A stretch of DNA of 53,866 bases from Cyclobacteriaceae bacterium. Its GTDB lineage: Bacteria > Bacteroidota > Bacteroidia > Cytophagales > Cyclobacteriaceae. Below the pieces are notes generated by a model. The model had not been told where the DNA came from. It was given only the letters and a program-made list of their open reading frames with translations, and made no database searches. Below, piece by piece: positions 8,327-17,600 of the stretch; position 1 is the first letter of the stretch; every line of letters begins with the position of its first letter. Both the position numbers and the translations under genes were made by a program. The stretch covers positions 1-53,866 of the forward strand of contig JAGQYI010000067.1 in assembly GCA_020436165.1 (NCBI GenBank), in the 5' to 3' direction.

Positions 8327-9340
8327 TTAGGTAAATAAGAATTCAATAATTTCTTCCGACATAGTTAGAAGAAAATCTCCATCTTTTCCATCTAATCCTT
8401 GTTTGCCATCGCCCAAGTGCCAATTTGCAGTTTCATCAGCAGTTGACGGTTTACCATTCTTACCAAAACTCTTTTTGCCCCTACAAAGTGTAGTGGGAAG
8501 TCCTGGAGATCCACCATATCCAGGCAAACCACTAGTTCCATGTTTACCATAATTCGGAATAATGTTTTGACCACCATTCACAGAATATTTTGTACTGATA
8601 AATTTATCATACACCAGAGGGTCTAAATATATTATTTCAACAAGTGGACCATTACTACCACATCCTCCATTGCCACCACGACCTCCATAGCCTCCATTAC
8701 CTCCATCTTGTCCATTACCAGGACCTGATTTACAGTTAAGTAATCCATCAGACCCATTACGACCATTTTTGCCATCTGTACCATTACCACCTTTACCTCC
8801 ATCACCACCTTTGCCTCCTGGAAATCCATCTAGGTTAAATGTTATATCAATGTCATCTATTGACCCGTGGACCACTTCATATTGTCGTACAATGAAATAA
8901 ATATTAGGTAAAAGACGAGTTATACCATTCTTGCCTGATTCACCATGTCCTCCATTGTAACCACTTTTTGTAGCATTAGGCCCGTCATTCCCATTATCTC
9001 CATTAAGACTGTTTAGGTCAAATTCGTTCCAAGTAACATTGAAAGTACTTTTTCCTGTATTTGAACCAATAAATTTCAGGTTTTTCACAACAATTGCGAT
9101 CCACAACAATTCATTGTTGCCTTCTAGTTTGAGCAGCCCGTTTTCTTGGATTATGAGCTCATCTGTTCTTAAAATTTCACGATCAAGTATAGTTCCAGAT
9201 GTACTAATAATTTTTGATGGTGTAATTGGAGTTTGTAAGACTTTCGTTTTGATTGACTCTAGATCAATTTCTGGAGATGGTTGGCAAGATGGTGCATCAC
9301 AGTCACAGGGTTTTTTAATTTCAGCTTCAATTGAGGACAT
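8327..9340 (-). CDS. Collagen-like glycine-rich protein
   Basis: 337 residues. The N-terminal part (1-110) is a non-repetitive domain with DREILRTDELIIQENG and strand-like LLWIAIVVKNLKFIG. From about 115 to the end there are several Gly-x-y stretches rich in Asn, Asp and Lys (GGKGGDGGKGGNGTDGKNG), broken by two non-repetitive inserts. It has no signal peptide. The repeats are collagen-like, and a structural, adhesive or pore-plug role is conceivable, but none is shown. It is the only gene in the first cargo block: its stop is 17 bp from the integrase stop, and its start lies 93 bp before the first integrase stub. Confidence 0.75.
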   Translation of the reverse strand: MSSIEAEIKKPCDCDAPSCQPSPEIDLESIKTKVLQTPITPSKIISTSGTILDREILRTDELIIQENGLLKLEGNNELLWIAIVVKNLKFIGSNTGKSTFNVTWNEFDLNSLNGDNGNDGPNATKSGYNGGHGESGKNGITRLLPNIYFIVRQYEVVHGSIDDIDITFNLDGFPGGKGGDGGKGGNGTDGKNGRNGSDGLLNCKSGPGNGQDGGNGGYGGRGGNGGCGSNGPLVEIIYLDPLVYDKFISTKYSVNGGQNIIPNYGKHGTSGLPGYGGSPGLPTTLCRGKKSFGKNGKPSTADETANWHLGDGKQGLDGKDGDFLLTMSEEIIEFLFT

Positions 9341-9432
9341 TCGATATGTTGTTTTATTTAAAACAAATAATAAAATAATGTTTAATTAAAAAAAATATTT
9401 ATTTAAATCCAAAATTTGAATTGAAATACTAG

Positions 9433-9810
9433 CTTATCACTCCCATTGTTCAAACAATTCTAGGGAAATACAATTATGAAATACCAATAATCTCTGAACA
9501 AAATCTTAATCAATATATTAAGGAAGCATGTCAACTAGCAGGAATTGATCAAAAAGTAGAAGGAATAAGTACAAACTCTGGTAATAAAAAATATGATCTT
9601 ATCCCTAAGTGGCAAGTAATGTCCACGAATATAGCAGTTAAGACATTTATTACTTTATTTGCTAAAAAAGGTGTTTCACCAAAAGTTTTAGCTGAAATAA
9701 CAGGTAAAACTGTAAAGGTTATAGTGAAACACTATTATGGGATAGATAAGGAGTTGATAAAGGAACAAATGATTAAAGCTTTCAGGGTATCTAGGCTTAA
9801 CGCTATCTAA
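9433..9810 (+). pseudogene. Integrase C-terminal stub 1
   Basis: The frame encodes about 125 residues closely matching the last part of the integrase ending at 8310. It runs from LITPIVQTILGKYNYEIP (intact gene: PITPVAQKILEKYDYEIP) through NIAVKTFITLFAKKG to KHYYGIDKELIKEQ, then a short different tail. A stop codon directly precedes the homology, and no start or N-terminal half exists. It is thus a decapitated second integrase, same strand, about 1.5 kb downstream of the first. It carries the same variant residues (VK in box II, GK in box III). Confidence 0.9.
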
Positions 9811-9842
9811 ATACTTTTTAATATCATTGTTTTAATTTTCAA

Positions 9843-10343
9843 TTAGAAGAATACCTGGAGAATTTTTTTATTTTGTCTAATTAATTTAATTGCCATTTCT
9901 TTGTTTGTAATAAGTGCTGGATTTTTGAACACCAAATTAGGTTCACCTTTTGAATTAAATTGGAATCTCAGAAATTCTACAAACCTATATTCTCTAAAAT
10001 TTCGCAAAGAAATATCATCAACTTTATAAATACGCCCAATAATAAATGTACTATTAGGGACATTAGGCCTACCTTCTCTAAAGTGGAAATCATTCATCCC
10101 ATCAAAATTATGCCAGTCATTATAATTCAAGACAGAGTCCCCCACTAATACGGTATTAATCATATGACTATAATTCTCGGTTTTTATTATAGCTAAACAT
10201 AATGGTATTTTATTGGAAAAGCTTCTATCTGAGCTTACATTCTCTTGAGCATATCCAATTGAAGCTAGAAAGGCTAGATTAAACCAGACAAATACTATAT
10301 AAATGGTATTTGCAATATTCTCAATAGGAGTCTTCAAGTACAT
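9843..10343 (-). CDS. Hypothetical protein with N-terminal membrane/signal segment
   Basis: 166 residues. The N terminus (ANTIYIVFVWFNLAFLASIGYAQE) is a signal peptide or membrane anchor after a 12-residue lead. The rest is a small alpha/beta region with INTVLVGDSVLNYNDWHNFDG and a basic C terminus. No family is recognised. Its start overlaps the stop of the upstream reading frame at 10343, so the two are likely co-transcribed. It is the last gene of the toxin block and ends 33 bp from the integrase stub at 9810. Confidence 0.6.
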   Translation of the reverse strand: MYLKTPIENIANTIYIVFVWFNLAFLASIGYAQENVSSDRSFSNKIPLCLAIIKTENYSHMINTVLVGDSVLNYNDWHNFDGMNDFHFREGRPNVPNSTFIIGRIYKVDDISLRNFREYRFVEFLRFQFNSKGEPNLVFKNPALITNKEMAIKLIRQNKKILQVFF

Positions 10344-11539
10344 TAGTTGAAACTATAAATATTTATTTCTGGATGGCTTACAGGTTTAAACTTCAGCCAA
10401 TCTGATGTAACCTTATCATTATTTGTACTATAAAATAAAAATTTAAGCTCACAAGGCCAAATGAAGCCTGAATTTATCCTTACTTTAAAAGTAGAAAAGC
10501 CTTTACTAGGAACACGTAATTTATTAGATAGTATAATATTGGTTGGAAGGAGGTCTTGTTTATATTCTTCTTTAAAGCCATAAGGGAATTTATTGTTCTT
10601 TTCCTTAAGCCATTTGTTATAACCAATATCATCTAAGTTAGTAAGATCCCAATTATATTCTCCTTCTTTTTGAATCTGCCCACCTCCAAAGGCCTTAGGC
10701 ATCATGTCAACCTCAAGGTTACGCATCTCTATTCTTACCTTATTTAATACGATGTCATGATTAGATTTATTTTCAATTATCATATTAAATATAGGCCTTC
10801 TATCTCTCAAAAAATCATTTTTAAATTCCTCCAAAGCTTTCCACTTATCATTATTTGATTTTTTATAAATATTTAAAGTTTTTTCTGATGGCCAGATTGA
10901 CCATATACACGTAAATAGTTCTCCTCCTTTTACATAGTTGTCAATTACTTCCGAAAAAAAATAATTGAATGTAGAATCTTTAATAAAGGAAATATTTTGA
11001 GCACAATCAACATATAAATCTTTAAAATTTGCGTTTTCATGTTTAACCCTGTTTTGTAGGACGTTATAAACTATTTTGAGGTTTTTCAATCGACCTTTGC
11101 TCTTATAATCATATGTGTCAGGGAACCACCTCCACTTGTTCCATATGTACACTGAATTTTCTTTAAGTCCTATAACTGAATTATTGCTATCAACAATATT
11201 TTCTCATAAACACTCTTCATTAAGAACTTCAATTTCTGTAAACGACAGACTTTTAAGTAGTTTATTAGAAAAATTCAACCAGGATATTGAGAGAAAAATT
11301 ACAGTTAATAAAGAGTTTATGAAAAAAGAATATTTTAAACTGTTTACAATTACACCAAAGAATGAAGATATAAAAATAATGATCAATAAAATTTCAAATA
11401 TGAATTTGTTCTCAACGTTTGCATAGAACATTAAAACAAGTACCATTATATTTACTACAGATGGAACGAGAACTGAAAATATTTTTTCATTCGAAAATTC
11501 AAATTTATTCTTATTGATAGTTGACTTCATTATATACAA
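10343..11539 (-). pseudogene. Membrane-anchored hypothetical protein interrupted by an in-frame TGA
   Basis: The first part (11539-11204, 111 residues) has two or three membrane segments (VPSVVNIMVLVLMFYA, FEILLIIIFISSFFGVIVN and NSLLTVIFLSISWLNF) and ends in EEVL-like text and TGA. The same frame continues with ENIVDSNNSVIGLKENSV and a 269-residue soluble part ending at 10343. One sense codon in place of the TGA at 11204-11206 would give a single protein of about 398 residues. Alternatively they are two genes, the second starting at the GTG 11152. No family is recognised. It lies in the toxin block. Confidence 0.55.
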
Positions 11540-11602
11540 GTTATCATTAGCTCATCTATACTTTTCTAATTAAGAAACTTATAGGATGGCAAATTATTTG
11601 CT

Positions 11603-12031
11603 TTAATCTATTAGTCTCATTAAATCATTATCTACTTTACCAACAAAGAAAAAAAGTTCTTCTCTACATAAATTTTCTAATCTTCTATAATCCATTGGAA
11701 CTACCTGAAGTAATCTTTGTCCTGGTTTAATTAGATTGCTGTTCCCCGTGTACATATTATAATACCAATGAATAGACCTGATTCTAAAAAATATTTTTCC
11801 ATAATTTGCTGTAGATACTTGAAAAACAGAATTGCCTATTCTGACCATATTTAGACTTATTAGTTCTCCTTTATCAACAGCATCAAATATGAATTCATTT
11901 TCGTATCCATTATAATTTTGAGCAACCACCCATATACCTGGAGAATAAGTATCTTCTTGTAATTCTGAGGGAAAGACTAGTCCATAATTCCTTGGACTAT
12001 CCGAATATGATAAATAATATACAGGATTCAC
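11603..12031 (-). CDS. Hypothetical protein, partner of the ART-like gene
   Basis: 142 residues with no signal peptide, mostly beta-strand pattern (YGLVFPSELQ, YSPGIWVVAQNYNGYENEFIFD, SVFQVSTANYGKIFFRIRSIHWYYN). No family is recognised. It starts 3 bp after the stop of the ADP-ribosyltransferase-like gene on the same strand, so the two are very likely translated together. By position it could be the antitoxin or immunity protein of that enzyme, or an accessory domain. This is inference only. Confidence 0.55.
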   Translation of the reverse strand: MNPVYYLSYSDSPRNYGLVFPSELQEDTYSPGIWVVAQNYNGYENEFIFDAVDKGELISLNMVRIGNSVFQVSTANYGKIFFRIRSIHWYYNMYTGNSNLIKPGQRLLQVVPMDYRRLENLCREELFFFVGKVDNDLMRLID

Positions 12032-12033
12032 TT

Positions 12034-12453
12034 CTAAACTATTGTTTTAATAACTACAGAACTATTCAATGCTTTCTCCGAATACTCTCCCTCATATTTA
12101 ATCTGCTGGAAGTTGTTATAAAAAATCTTCCCAACCACAGGTGCCCAAACTACATTTCTATTAAATAAGTAACTTCTCGTTACTTTTCGTCTTTTAATAT
12201 ACAGTCTTCTATATCTCGTCTGTACTGTATCCAAGCAAAGAGGATCTAATTTTAAAAAGTCATCGTCATCAATCTGAATATTTACTACTGCTTTTTCTTT
12301 TCCATATTTATGCCAAGCCCAATTATGAGCTTCATAATTTATATCTCCTGCATAAAATCCCTGACCTAATTCTCCTCCTCCTTTTGATACACTTAGTTTG
12401 CCGTTAATAATATCCAAGGCATTTTTTTTATCTGTTCCATGATACTGTTCCAT
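12034..12453 (-). CDS. ADP-ribosyltransferase-like toxin (ART fold, DUF3990-like)
   Basis: 139 residues. The motif order is that of small ART-fold proteins. YHGT near the N terminus supplies the His. GELGQGFYAGDINYEAHNWAW supplies the Tyr and helix. QQIKYEGEYSEKALN near the C terminus supplies a possible Gln/Glu for the third motif. Such enzymes use NAD+ to modify protein or nucleic acid and often act as toxins. It is followed 3 bp later by a 142-residue partner. A divergent RES-domain gene lies upstream, which would give two NAD-consuming candidates side by side. Activity is inferred from the motif pattern. Confidence 0.6.
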   Translation of the reverse strand: MEQYHGTDKKNALDIINGKLSVSKGGGELGQGFYAGDINYEAHNWAWHKYGKEKAVVNIQIDDDDFLKLDPLCLDTVQTRYRRLYIKRRKVTRSYLFNRNVVWAPVVGKIFYNNFQQIKYEGEYSEKALNSSVVIKTIV

Positions 12454-12578
12454 CTCTGCCTGTCTCTAGTTTTCTATTGTATTTTTTTGTATAAATAATA
12501 TTTACCACTTTGCACCTTTTTTAAATAAATACACTTGCTTAAAGTTAATATTAAATATTGTTTTTTTAATATTAAGGT

Positions 12579-13757
12579 ATGGGACGAGTTAAGGCAGAAA
12601 TGCAATCTTATTACGACAAGGGTTTTAGCAAGCCTCCTGATAAGCATGTTTGTAGCAATCATTTTACAGATGATTCGATAATAGAATTTATTGATGACAA
12701 TTCTGTAAAGGCTACATGCTCGTATTGCAGTCTTAGGTATCAAAACGGTCAAGCAATTTTGTTAGAAGATTTAATAGAATTCCTTAATGAAGGTATTAGA
12801 CACTTTTATGGTGATCCAAATGATGAAGGTGTTGGCTATGATTCTTCTGAGGGTGGTTGGATAGGAACCGAAATATATGATGCATATGATTTGATTTCGG
12901 ATGAAATTTTACTTGATATAGATAACTCAGAGTTGCAAAACGATATTATAAGATCATTTTCTGACCAGCAATGGTGCATACGTGATCCATATCAACTACC
13001 AGAACATCAGGAATTGTCAATGGACTGGAACAGGTTTAGCGAAATTGTGAAACATAAAATCCGATATTCATTTTTTAGAACTGAAGAATTTGACTTGGGA
13101 AATAATAAGGCATTAAGTCATATTCTTAATGATATTGCTAATGGTGTTGAGGCATTAAGTTTAATTAAGACATTGGACTTAGATGTAAAGATTATTAGAT
13201 GTAGGCAACACGAGTCAGCCAAAAAAATTATTAAGTTCGAGCATATAACAGCCCCTCCTGATAATTGTGCAAATCAGCCAAATCGAATGAGCCCGGCAGG
13301 TATTTCAATGTTCTATGGATCTTTTGATAAATCAACTGCAAAAAAAGAAACTATCAATCTGAGTAAAGTGAGAGATTTACCATTCTTGACATTTGGCTAC
13401 TTTAGTTTGAAAAGGCCATTGCAAGTAATTGATTTTACAAACCTTCCAGAAATTCCAAGCATTTTCGATGCTACTAAAAGGAAACAGCACTATTTGATAA
13501 TTTTTTTCCACAAGTTCGTGGATGAATTATCGAAAGAAATCTATGAAGATGGAAGAGAACATGTAGAGTATGTTCCAACTCAAATTTTAACTGAATATTT
13601 TAAATACATTTTTTATCAACTAACAAATAATCAAATTGAAGGAATTGTATATAAAAGCTCAAAATCTGAAAAGGGGAAGTGTGTTGTTTTTTTTATGGAT
13701 AATAAAAGTAGTAGCAAGTACTTGAAATTAGATAAAACTACATACTTAGAATTATGA
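12579..13757 (+). CDS. HEPN/RES-type NAD-phosphorylase toxin candidate
   Basis: 392 residues. The N-terminal part has CSNHF-x-CSYC-type cysteines (about 25-50) and a helical region, as in the N-terminal domain found before RES domains (HEPN_RES_NTD1). The C-terminal half has the RES features: an Arg-rich strand, NRMSPAGISMFYGSFDKSTAKKE (Arg, Gly-x-x-x-x-Tyr and Glu, as in RES active sites), and a late SS/SK block (GIVYKSSKSEKG). RES proteins break down NAD+ with phosphate. Most are paired with a Xre antitoxin, which is absent here; the long N-terminal form usually stands alone, in agreement with this context. It is divergent from the ART gene. Confidence 0.75.
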   Translation: MGRVKAEMQSYYDKGFSKPPDKHVCSNHFTDDSIIEFIDDNSVKATCSYCSLRYQNGQAILLEDLIEFLNEGIRHFYGDPNDEGVGYDSSEGGWIGTEIYDAYDLISDEILLDIDNSELQNDIIRSFSDQQWCIRDPYQLPEHQELSMDWNRFSEIVKHKIRYSFFRTEEFDLGNNKALSHILNDIANGVEALSLIKTLDLDVKIIRCRQHESAKKIIKFEHITAPPDNCANQPNRMSPAGISMFYGSFDKSTAKKETINLSKVRDLPFLTFGYFSLKRPLQVIDFTNLPEIPSIFDATKRKQHYLIIFFHKFVDELSKEIYEDGREHVEYVPTQILTEYFKYIFYQLTNNQIEGIVYKSSKSEKGKCVVFFMDNKSSSKYLKLDKTTYLEL

Positions 13758-13802
13758 TTCATAATGTAACTAATAGTATTAATATATTATACAATTAGTT
13801 AG

Positions 13803-13919
13803 ATGGTGTTAGAAATCATATCAGTAATTACAGATAAAACAGCAAAGGGGATGCTATAACACTATTATGACATTGATAGAGCCTTAATCAATGAACAAAT
13901 GGCCAACGCATTTGCCTAA
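13803..13919 (+). pseudogene. Integrase C-terminal stub 2 (degraded)
   Basis: The frame reads VLEIISVITDKTAKGML-stop-HYYDIDRALINEQ and ends in NAFA-stop. It aligns with the integrase tail VIAAITGKTVKVIWKHYYGIDKDQ...KAFW. It keeps the position of the catalytic Tyr pair (HYY) but has an internal TAA and no upstream homology beyond about 35 residues. Its stop is 14 bp from the stop of the YgjP gene. It is therefore older and shorter than stub 1 but has the same orientation and placement. Confidence 0.8.
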
Positions 13920-13932
13920 TGAGTATTTAGAT

Positions 13933-14643
13933 TTAGATTAACGTTTTTTCCAATCTTTCTTTATACTTCTTCCAGTTCGGAATAATAGTTTCTTGAAGAT
14001 CATAAAAAGCACGTGTATGATTATGGTGAACTAAGTGACATAACTCGTGTATGATAACATATTCAATACTTACTTTAGGCGCTTTAATCAATTCAGGATT
14101 CAGAATAACTTTACCTTTAGGGGTGCAACTTCCCCAGCGAGTAGGCATTTGTCTGATTTGAAGTTCAGGATGATTGATATTATATCTTGCAAAAAGTGGA
14201 AGTATTTTTTTTAATGTTTCTTTAAAATGAGCTGATGCCTTTCCACGGTACCACTCAGAAAGTAGATCTTTGGCTGATATATTATCTCTTTTATACACTA
14301 CCAGACGTCCTCTGAACAACTTAACTTCATTGGTTTTCGCCTTCTCGATTCTTAGTTTGTATTGCCTACCCAAGTAGAGATGAGTTTCACCATTTACATA
14401 CTTCCGTGGGGGTGTTAGTGGATGATAGGATAGAAAATCCTGTTGCTGCTTAATTATCCAGGGAGCTTTCTCCTTGAGTTTAAGTTTTAGCTTTTCTTCC
14501 GTAGTATCATAGGGTGCAATTACCTTAACCCTACAATCAGGATAAACCCTAATACCAAGCGTTTTACGATCCTGATAAGAGAGTTCATAATTGATTTTTC
14601 TAGAGCCAAATGTTAAGGATTCTGTAGTCACTGCTTCAGACAT
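13933..14643 (-). CDS. YgjP-like zinc metallopeptidase (DUF45 family)
   Basis: 236 residues. The zinc site is clear: YVIIHELCHLVHHNHTRAFY carries HExxH plus a third His. The preceding MPTRWGSCTPKGKVILN block is the family signature. An N-terminal beta domain (RKINYELSYQDRKTLGIRVYPD) is usual. Family members are often found beside hsdR genes, but their substrate is not known. Its start overlaps the hsdR stop by 8 bp, so it is the last gene of the long defence operon. It ends 14 bp from an integrase stub. Confidence 0.9.
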   Translation of the reverse strand: MSEAVTTESLTFGSRKINYELSYQDRKTLGIRVYPDCRVKVIAPYDTTEEKLKLKLKEKAPWIIKQQQDFLSYHPLTPPRKYVNGETHLYLGRQYKLRIEKAKTNEVKLFRGRLVVYKRDNISAKDLLSEWYRGKASAHFKETLKKILPLFARYNINHPELQIRQMPTRWGSCTPKGKVILNPELIKAPKVSIEYVIIHELCHLVHHNHTRAFYDLQETIIPNWKKYKERLEKTLI

Positions 14644-17600
14644 ATTTCAACTTAGCTATTTTGAGTCCTTCTTCTACTAATTCATCTATTAAATCAAATG
14701 GTAATTCAATATCTTGTTGTGTCTTTAGATCAAATAAATAGTCATCAATCTCAATCTTAATCCTTCCTTCAATGTCTGATTTATTTACCCAATCAATAAT
14801 TGGTTTTCCATTTTCAAATACAATGGACTTGATGACATGATCAATACCTTCAGCCATTTCTGCTGCAATATTTTGAGTTCTGTCAAAAGAATCAAAGTGA
14901 TCCTTAAAAATTTCATTAACCAAATTATATATAGCTGTTCCGGTTGGATTTCCTTGCAGGTTTTTCGGAGCTTGAACCTGTTGGCCCTTAATAAACTTGT
15001 CTTCAAAATCTTTAGCTCGGTTTAGATATTCAACCTCAGAAATTCTATGTTGATGATAATCATCAATAGTGTCGCGAATTAGTCTTGATAGCTTCTTGTA
15101 ATAAACTGGATCTTCATCCATTTTAATATTTATAGCTTTAATAGTTCGACTTGCTATATGATCTGCTTTTGCGGCTTTGCTTGTAAGTTTTTCTACCTCT
15201 TTTTCTCGTTCTTCTTTATTAAATATGTTTACTAGATCTGTAATCTTGAGAACTTCTCCTTCTGTAGTAATATGTTTATCAATAAGTTTCTGTACTTGGG
15301 GTTCATATTCCTTGTACTCTAAGTCGTCAAAATATCTCCGTTTCACAGAAACTCTCAAACCTAGAAAGAATTTAGCATCAGACTTGTACTTATTTATTTG
15401 CTCTTCAGGGGCATAACTGACAAAATCTATACTGGATAGAGCTAACTTCAATATTCTTGCAAACTGTGATACCTTTTGGTAAAACTGATGTCTTAATGCT
15501 TCATCTTCCAACAATTCTTCATAAGAAGGCTCATCATATTTATTTGTGAGTGACTTGAAGATATCCCATACTTCAGAGTGAATTTGAGGGAGTTTCTTCA
15601 CTTCTTCGTTGATATTGGTAAGAGTTCCTTCCAAATCAGCTTCATCAAATTGATTCGATCCACTGTATGTTTCAAGGGCAGTATCCAGATTTTCAAGATT
15701 ACCGAAATAATCAATTATTAGACCATGTTCCTTTCCTGGAGCTAGCCTATTTACTCTGGCTATCGCTTGTAGTAAAGTGTGTTCTTTTAACTGACGCGTT
15801 AGGTATAAAACATAGTTATTGGGAGCATCGAAACCGGTAAGAAGCTTATCAACTACAATAATAATCTCAGGGTGGTCTTGTTTTTTAAAGGAACTGATAA
15901 TTGATTTTTCATAATTCTCTGCATTTCCATATTTATCTAACATGGCCTTCCAAAACTTCAAAACAACATCTTCGCTTTCTTCAAATGCATCATCATAGTT
16001 TTCCCTTACATCAGGAGCTGAGATGAGCACTTCACATGATACTTTTCCGATTTCTTTTAGGTACTCTCTATACCTAATAGCTGTGGTTTTATTTGGAGCA
16101 ACCAATTGCCCCTTGGCCCGTAGTGTACCAAACTCTATATCTTTTACATTTTGATCGAAATGCTCAGAAATATCCCACGCCCTGGCATAAATTATTTGAT
16201 CGGCCTTATTCAACTGATTCGTTGAACTGAATTTTCTTTTAAGTGCTGCCTTACCATATTGGGTTAAAGGTTCTGATACTCGATCAAAATAACTATCCAA
16301 TGGTTTATCATTCACATCTATCAAGTTGTGCCTTCCTTCATATAGAAGTGGAACTACAGCTCTATCCGCTACTGCATCAGTGATAGAGTAAACATCAATT
16401 AACCCTCCAAACTTGCCAGCCGTACTCTTTTCTTTCTTCATTAATGGAGTTCCTGTAAAGGCTATGAAACACGCCTTCGGGAATATCTTTTGCATTTTGA
16501 TATTGAAAGTCCCATATTGACTTCTATGACCTTCATCAACTAATACAAATATGTTTGGAGAATCAAATGGTTGTTTTGATTTATTAACAGCTGCCTCAAA
16601 TTTGTGAATGAGAGTAGTAATCACACCATCTCCAGAACTCGATAGTAAATCGACTAGATGAGATCCTGTTTGGGCATTATCAACGGGCATTTGACATTTC
16701 TTGAAAGTCTCTGTGATTTGATCGTCCAGATCTATTCTATCCGTAACCAAAATGATTTTGGGGTTCTTTATTTTGGTAGCAATAAGTTGTGCCATCATCA
16801 CCATGGTCAAGGATTTTCCGCTTCCTTGAGTATGCCATATTACACCACCTTTTCTTGTTCCATCTGGTTGAATCTTAGATATTTTTTCTAGGGTATTTTG
16901 GACAGCAAAGAACTGTTGGTATCGAGTAATTTTTTTAATCCCATCATCATAAAGGATAAAATTAAATATCAGATCTAGCAATCTGTTTGGCCTACAAAAG
17001 CTGTAAAGTAACTTGTCTTGTTCTGTTACCTTTTGTGACTCCTGTTCGAGATTGTTGAAATACTCCCAAACATTTCTGTATCGGTCTTGAAATAATGTAG
17101 ATTTTTCATTTGTAGGTAGAGCTTGATTTTTTATTTCCGACAAATCAGAAAGCCACTTAGTCTCATCTGCTTTGGCCCTAAATAATTCCTTCCAAAAGCT
17201 CCAAAACTCCTTACTTGTTCCAGTTGTAGCATACTTAGCATCATTGGTTGCTAACCCCATCACAATGTTGGAGTATAGATAAAGTGATCGAATACCGTCT
17301 TCAGATTGGTTTCTCAGATGTTGTTCTATGGCCTTATTAACTGGATCTTTAATTTTTGGACTCTTGCATTCAATAATGACCATTGGAATACCATTTATAA
17401 ACAAAATGATATCAGGACGATAATGCTCATGACTTCCTTCTCTTAGGACACTGAATTCTTCTGAAACATGATAGCTATTGTTTTCTGGATTATTCCAATC
17501 AATGTATTGGAAAGAAAAGCTTTTCTTATCACCAAGGACTGACTGTTCAAAACTCCTACCCAATGTAATTAGCTCATAGAAATGTTTATTGGCCACCAGG

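Noticed and set aside
9039-9389. 116-codon plus-strand frame opposite the collagen-like gene
   Set aside because: It is antisense to a well-supported gene, has no domain pattern, and its composition follows the opposite strand.
11115-11426. 103-codon plus-strand frame in the toxin block
   Set aside because: It is antisense to the membrane-anchored frame that continues on the minus strand, and shows no family features.
12474-12752. 92-codon minus-strand frame upstream of the ART gene
   Set aside because: It overlaps the start of the RES gene on the other strand, is low in complexity, and has no features.
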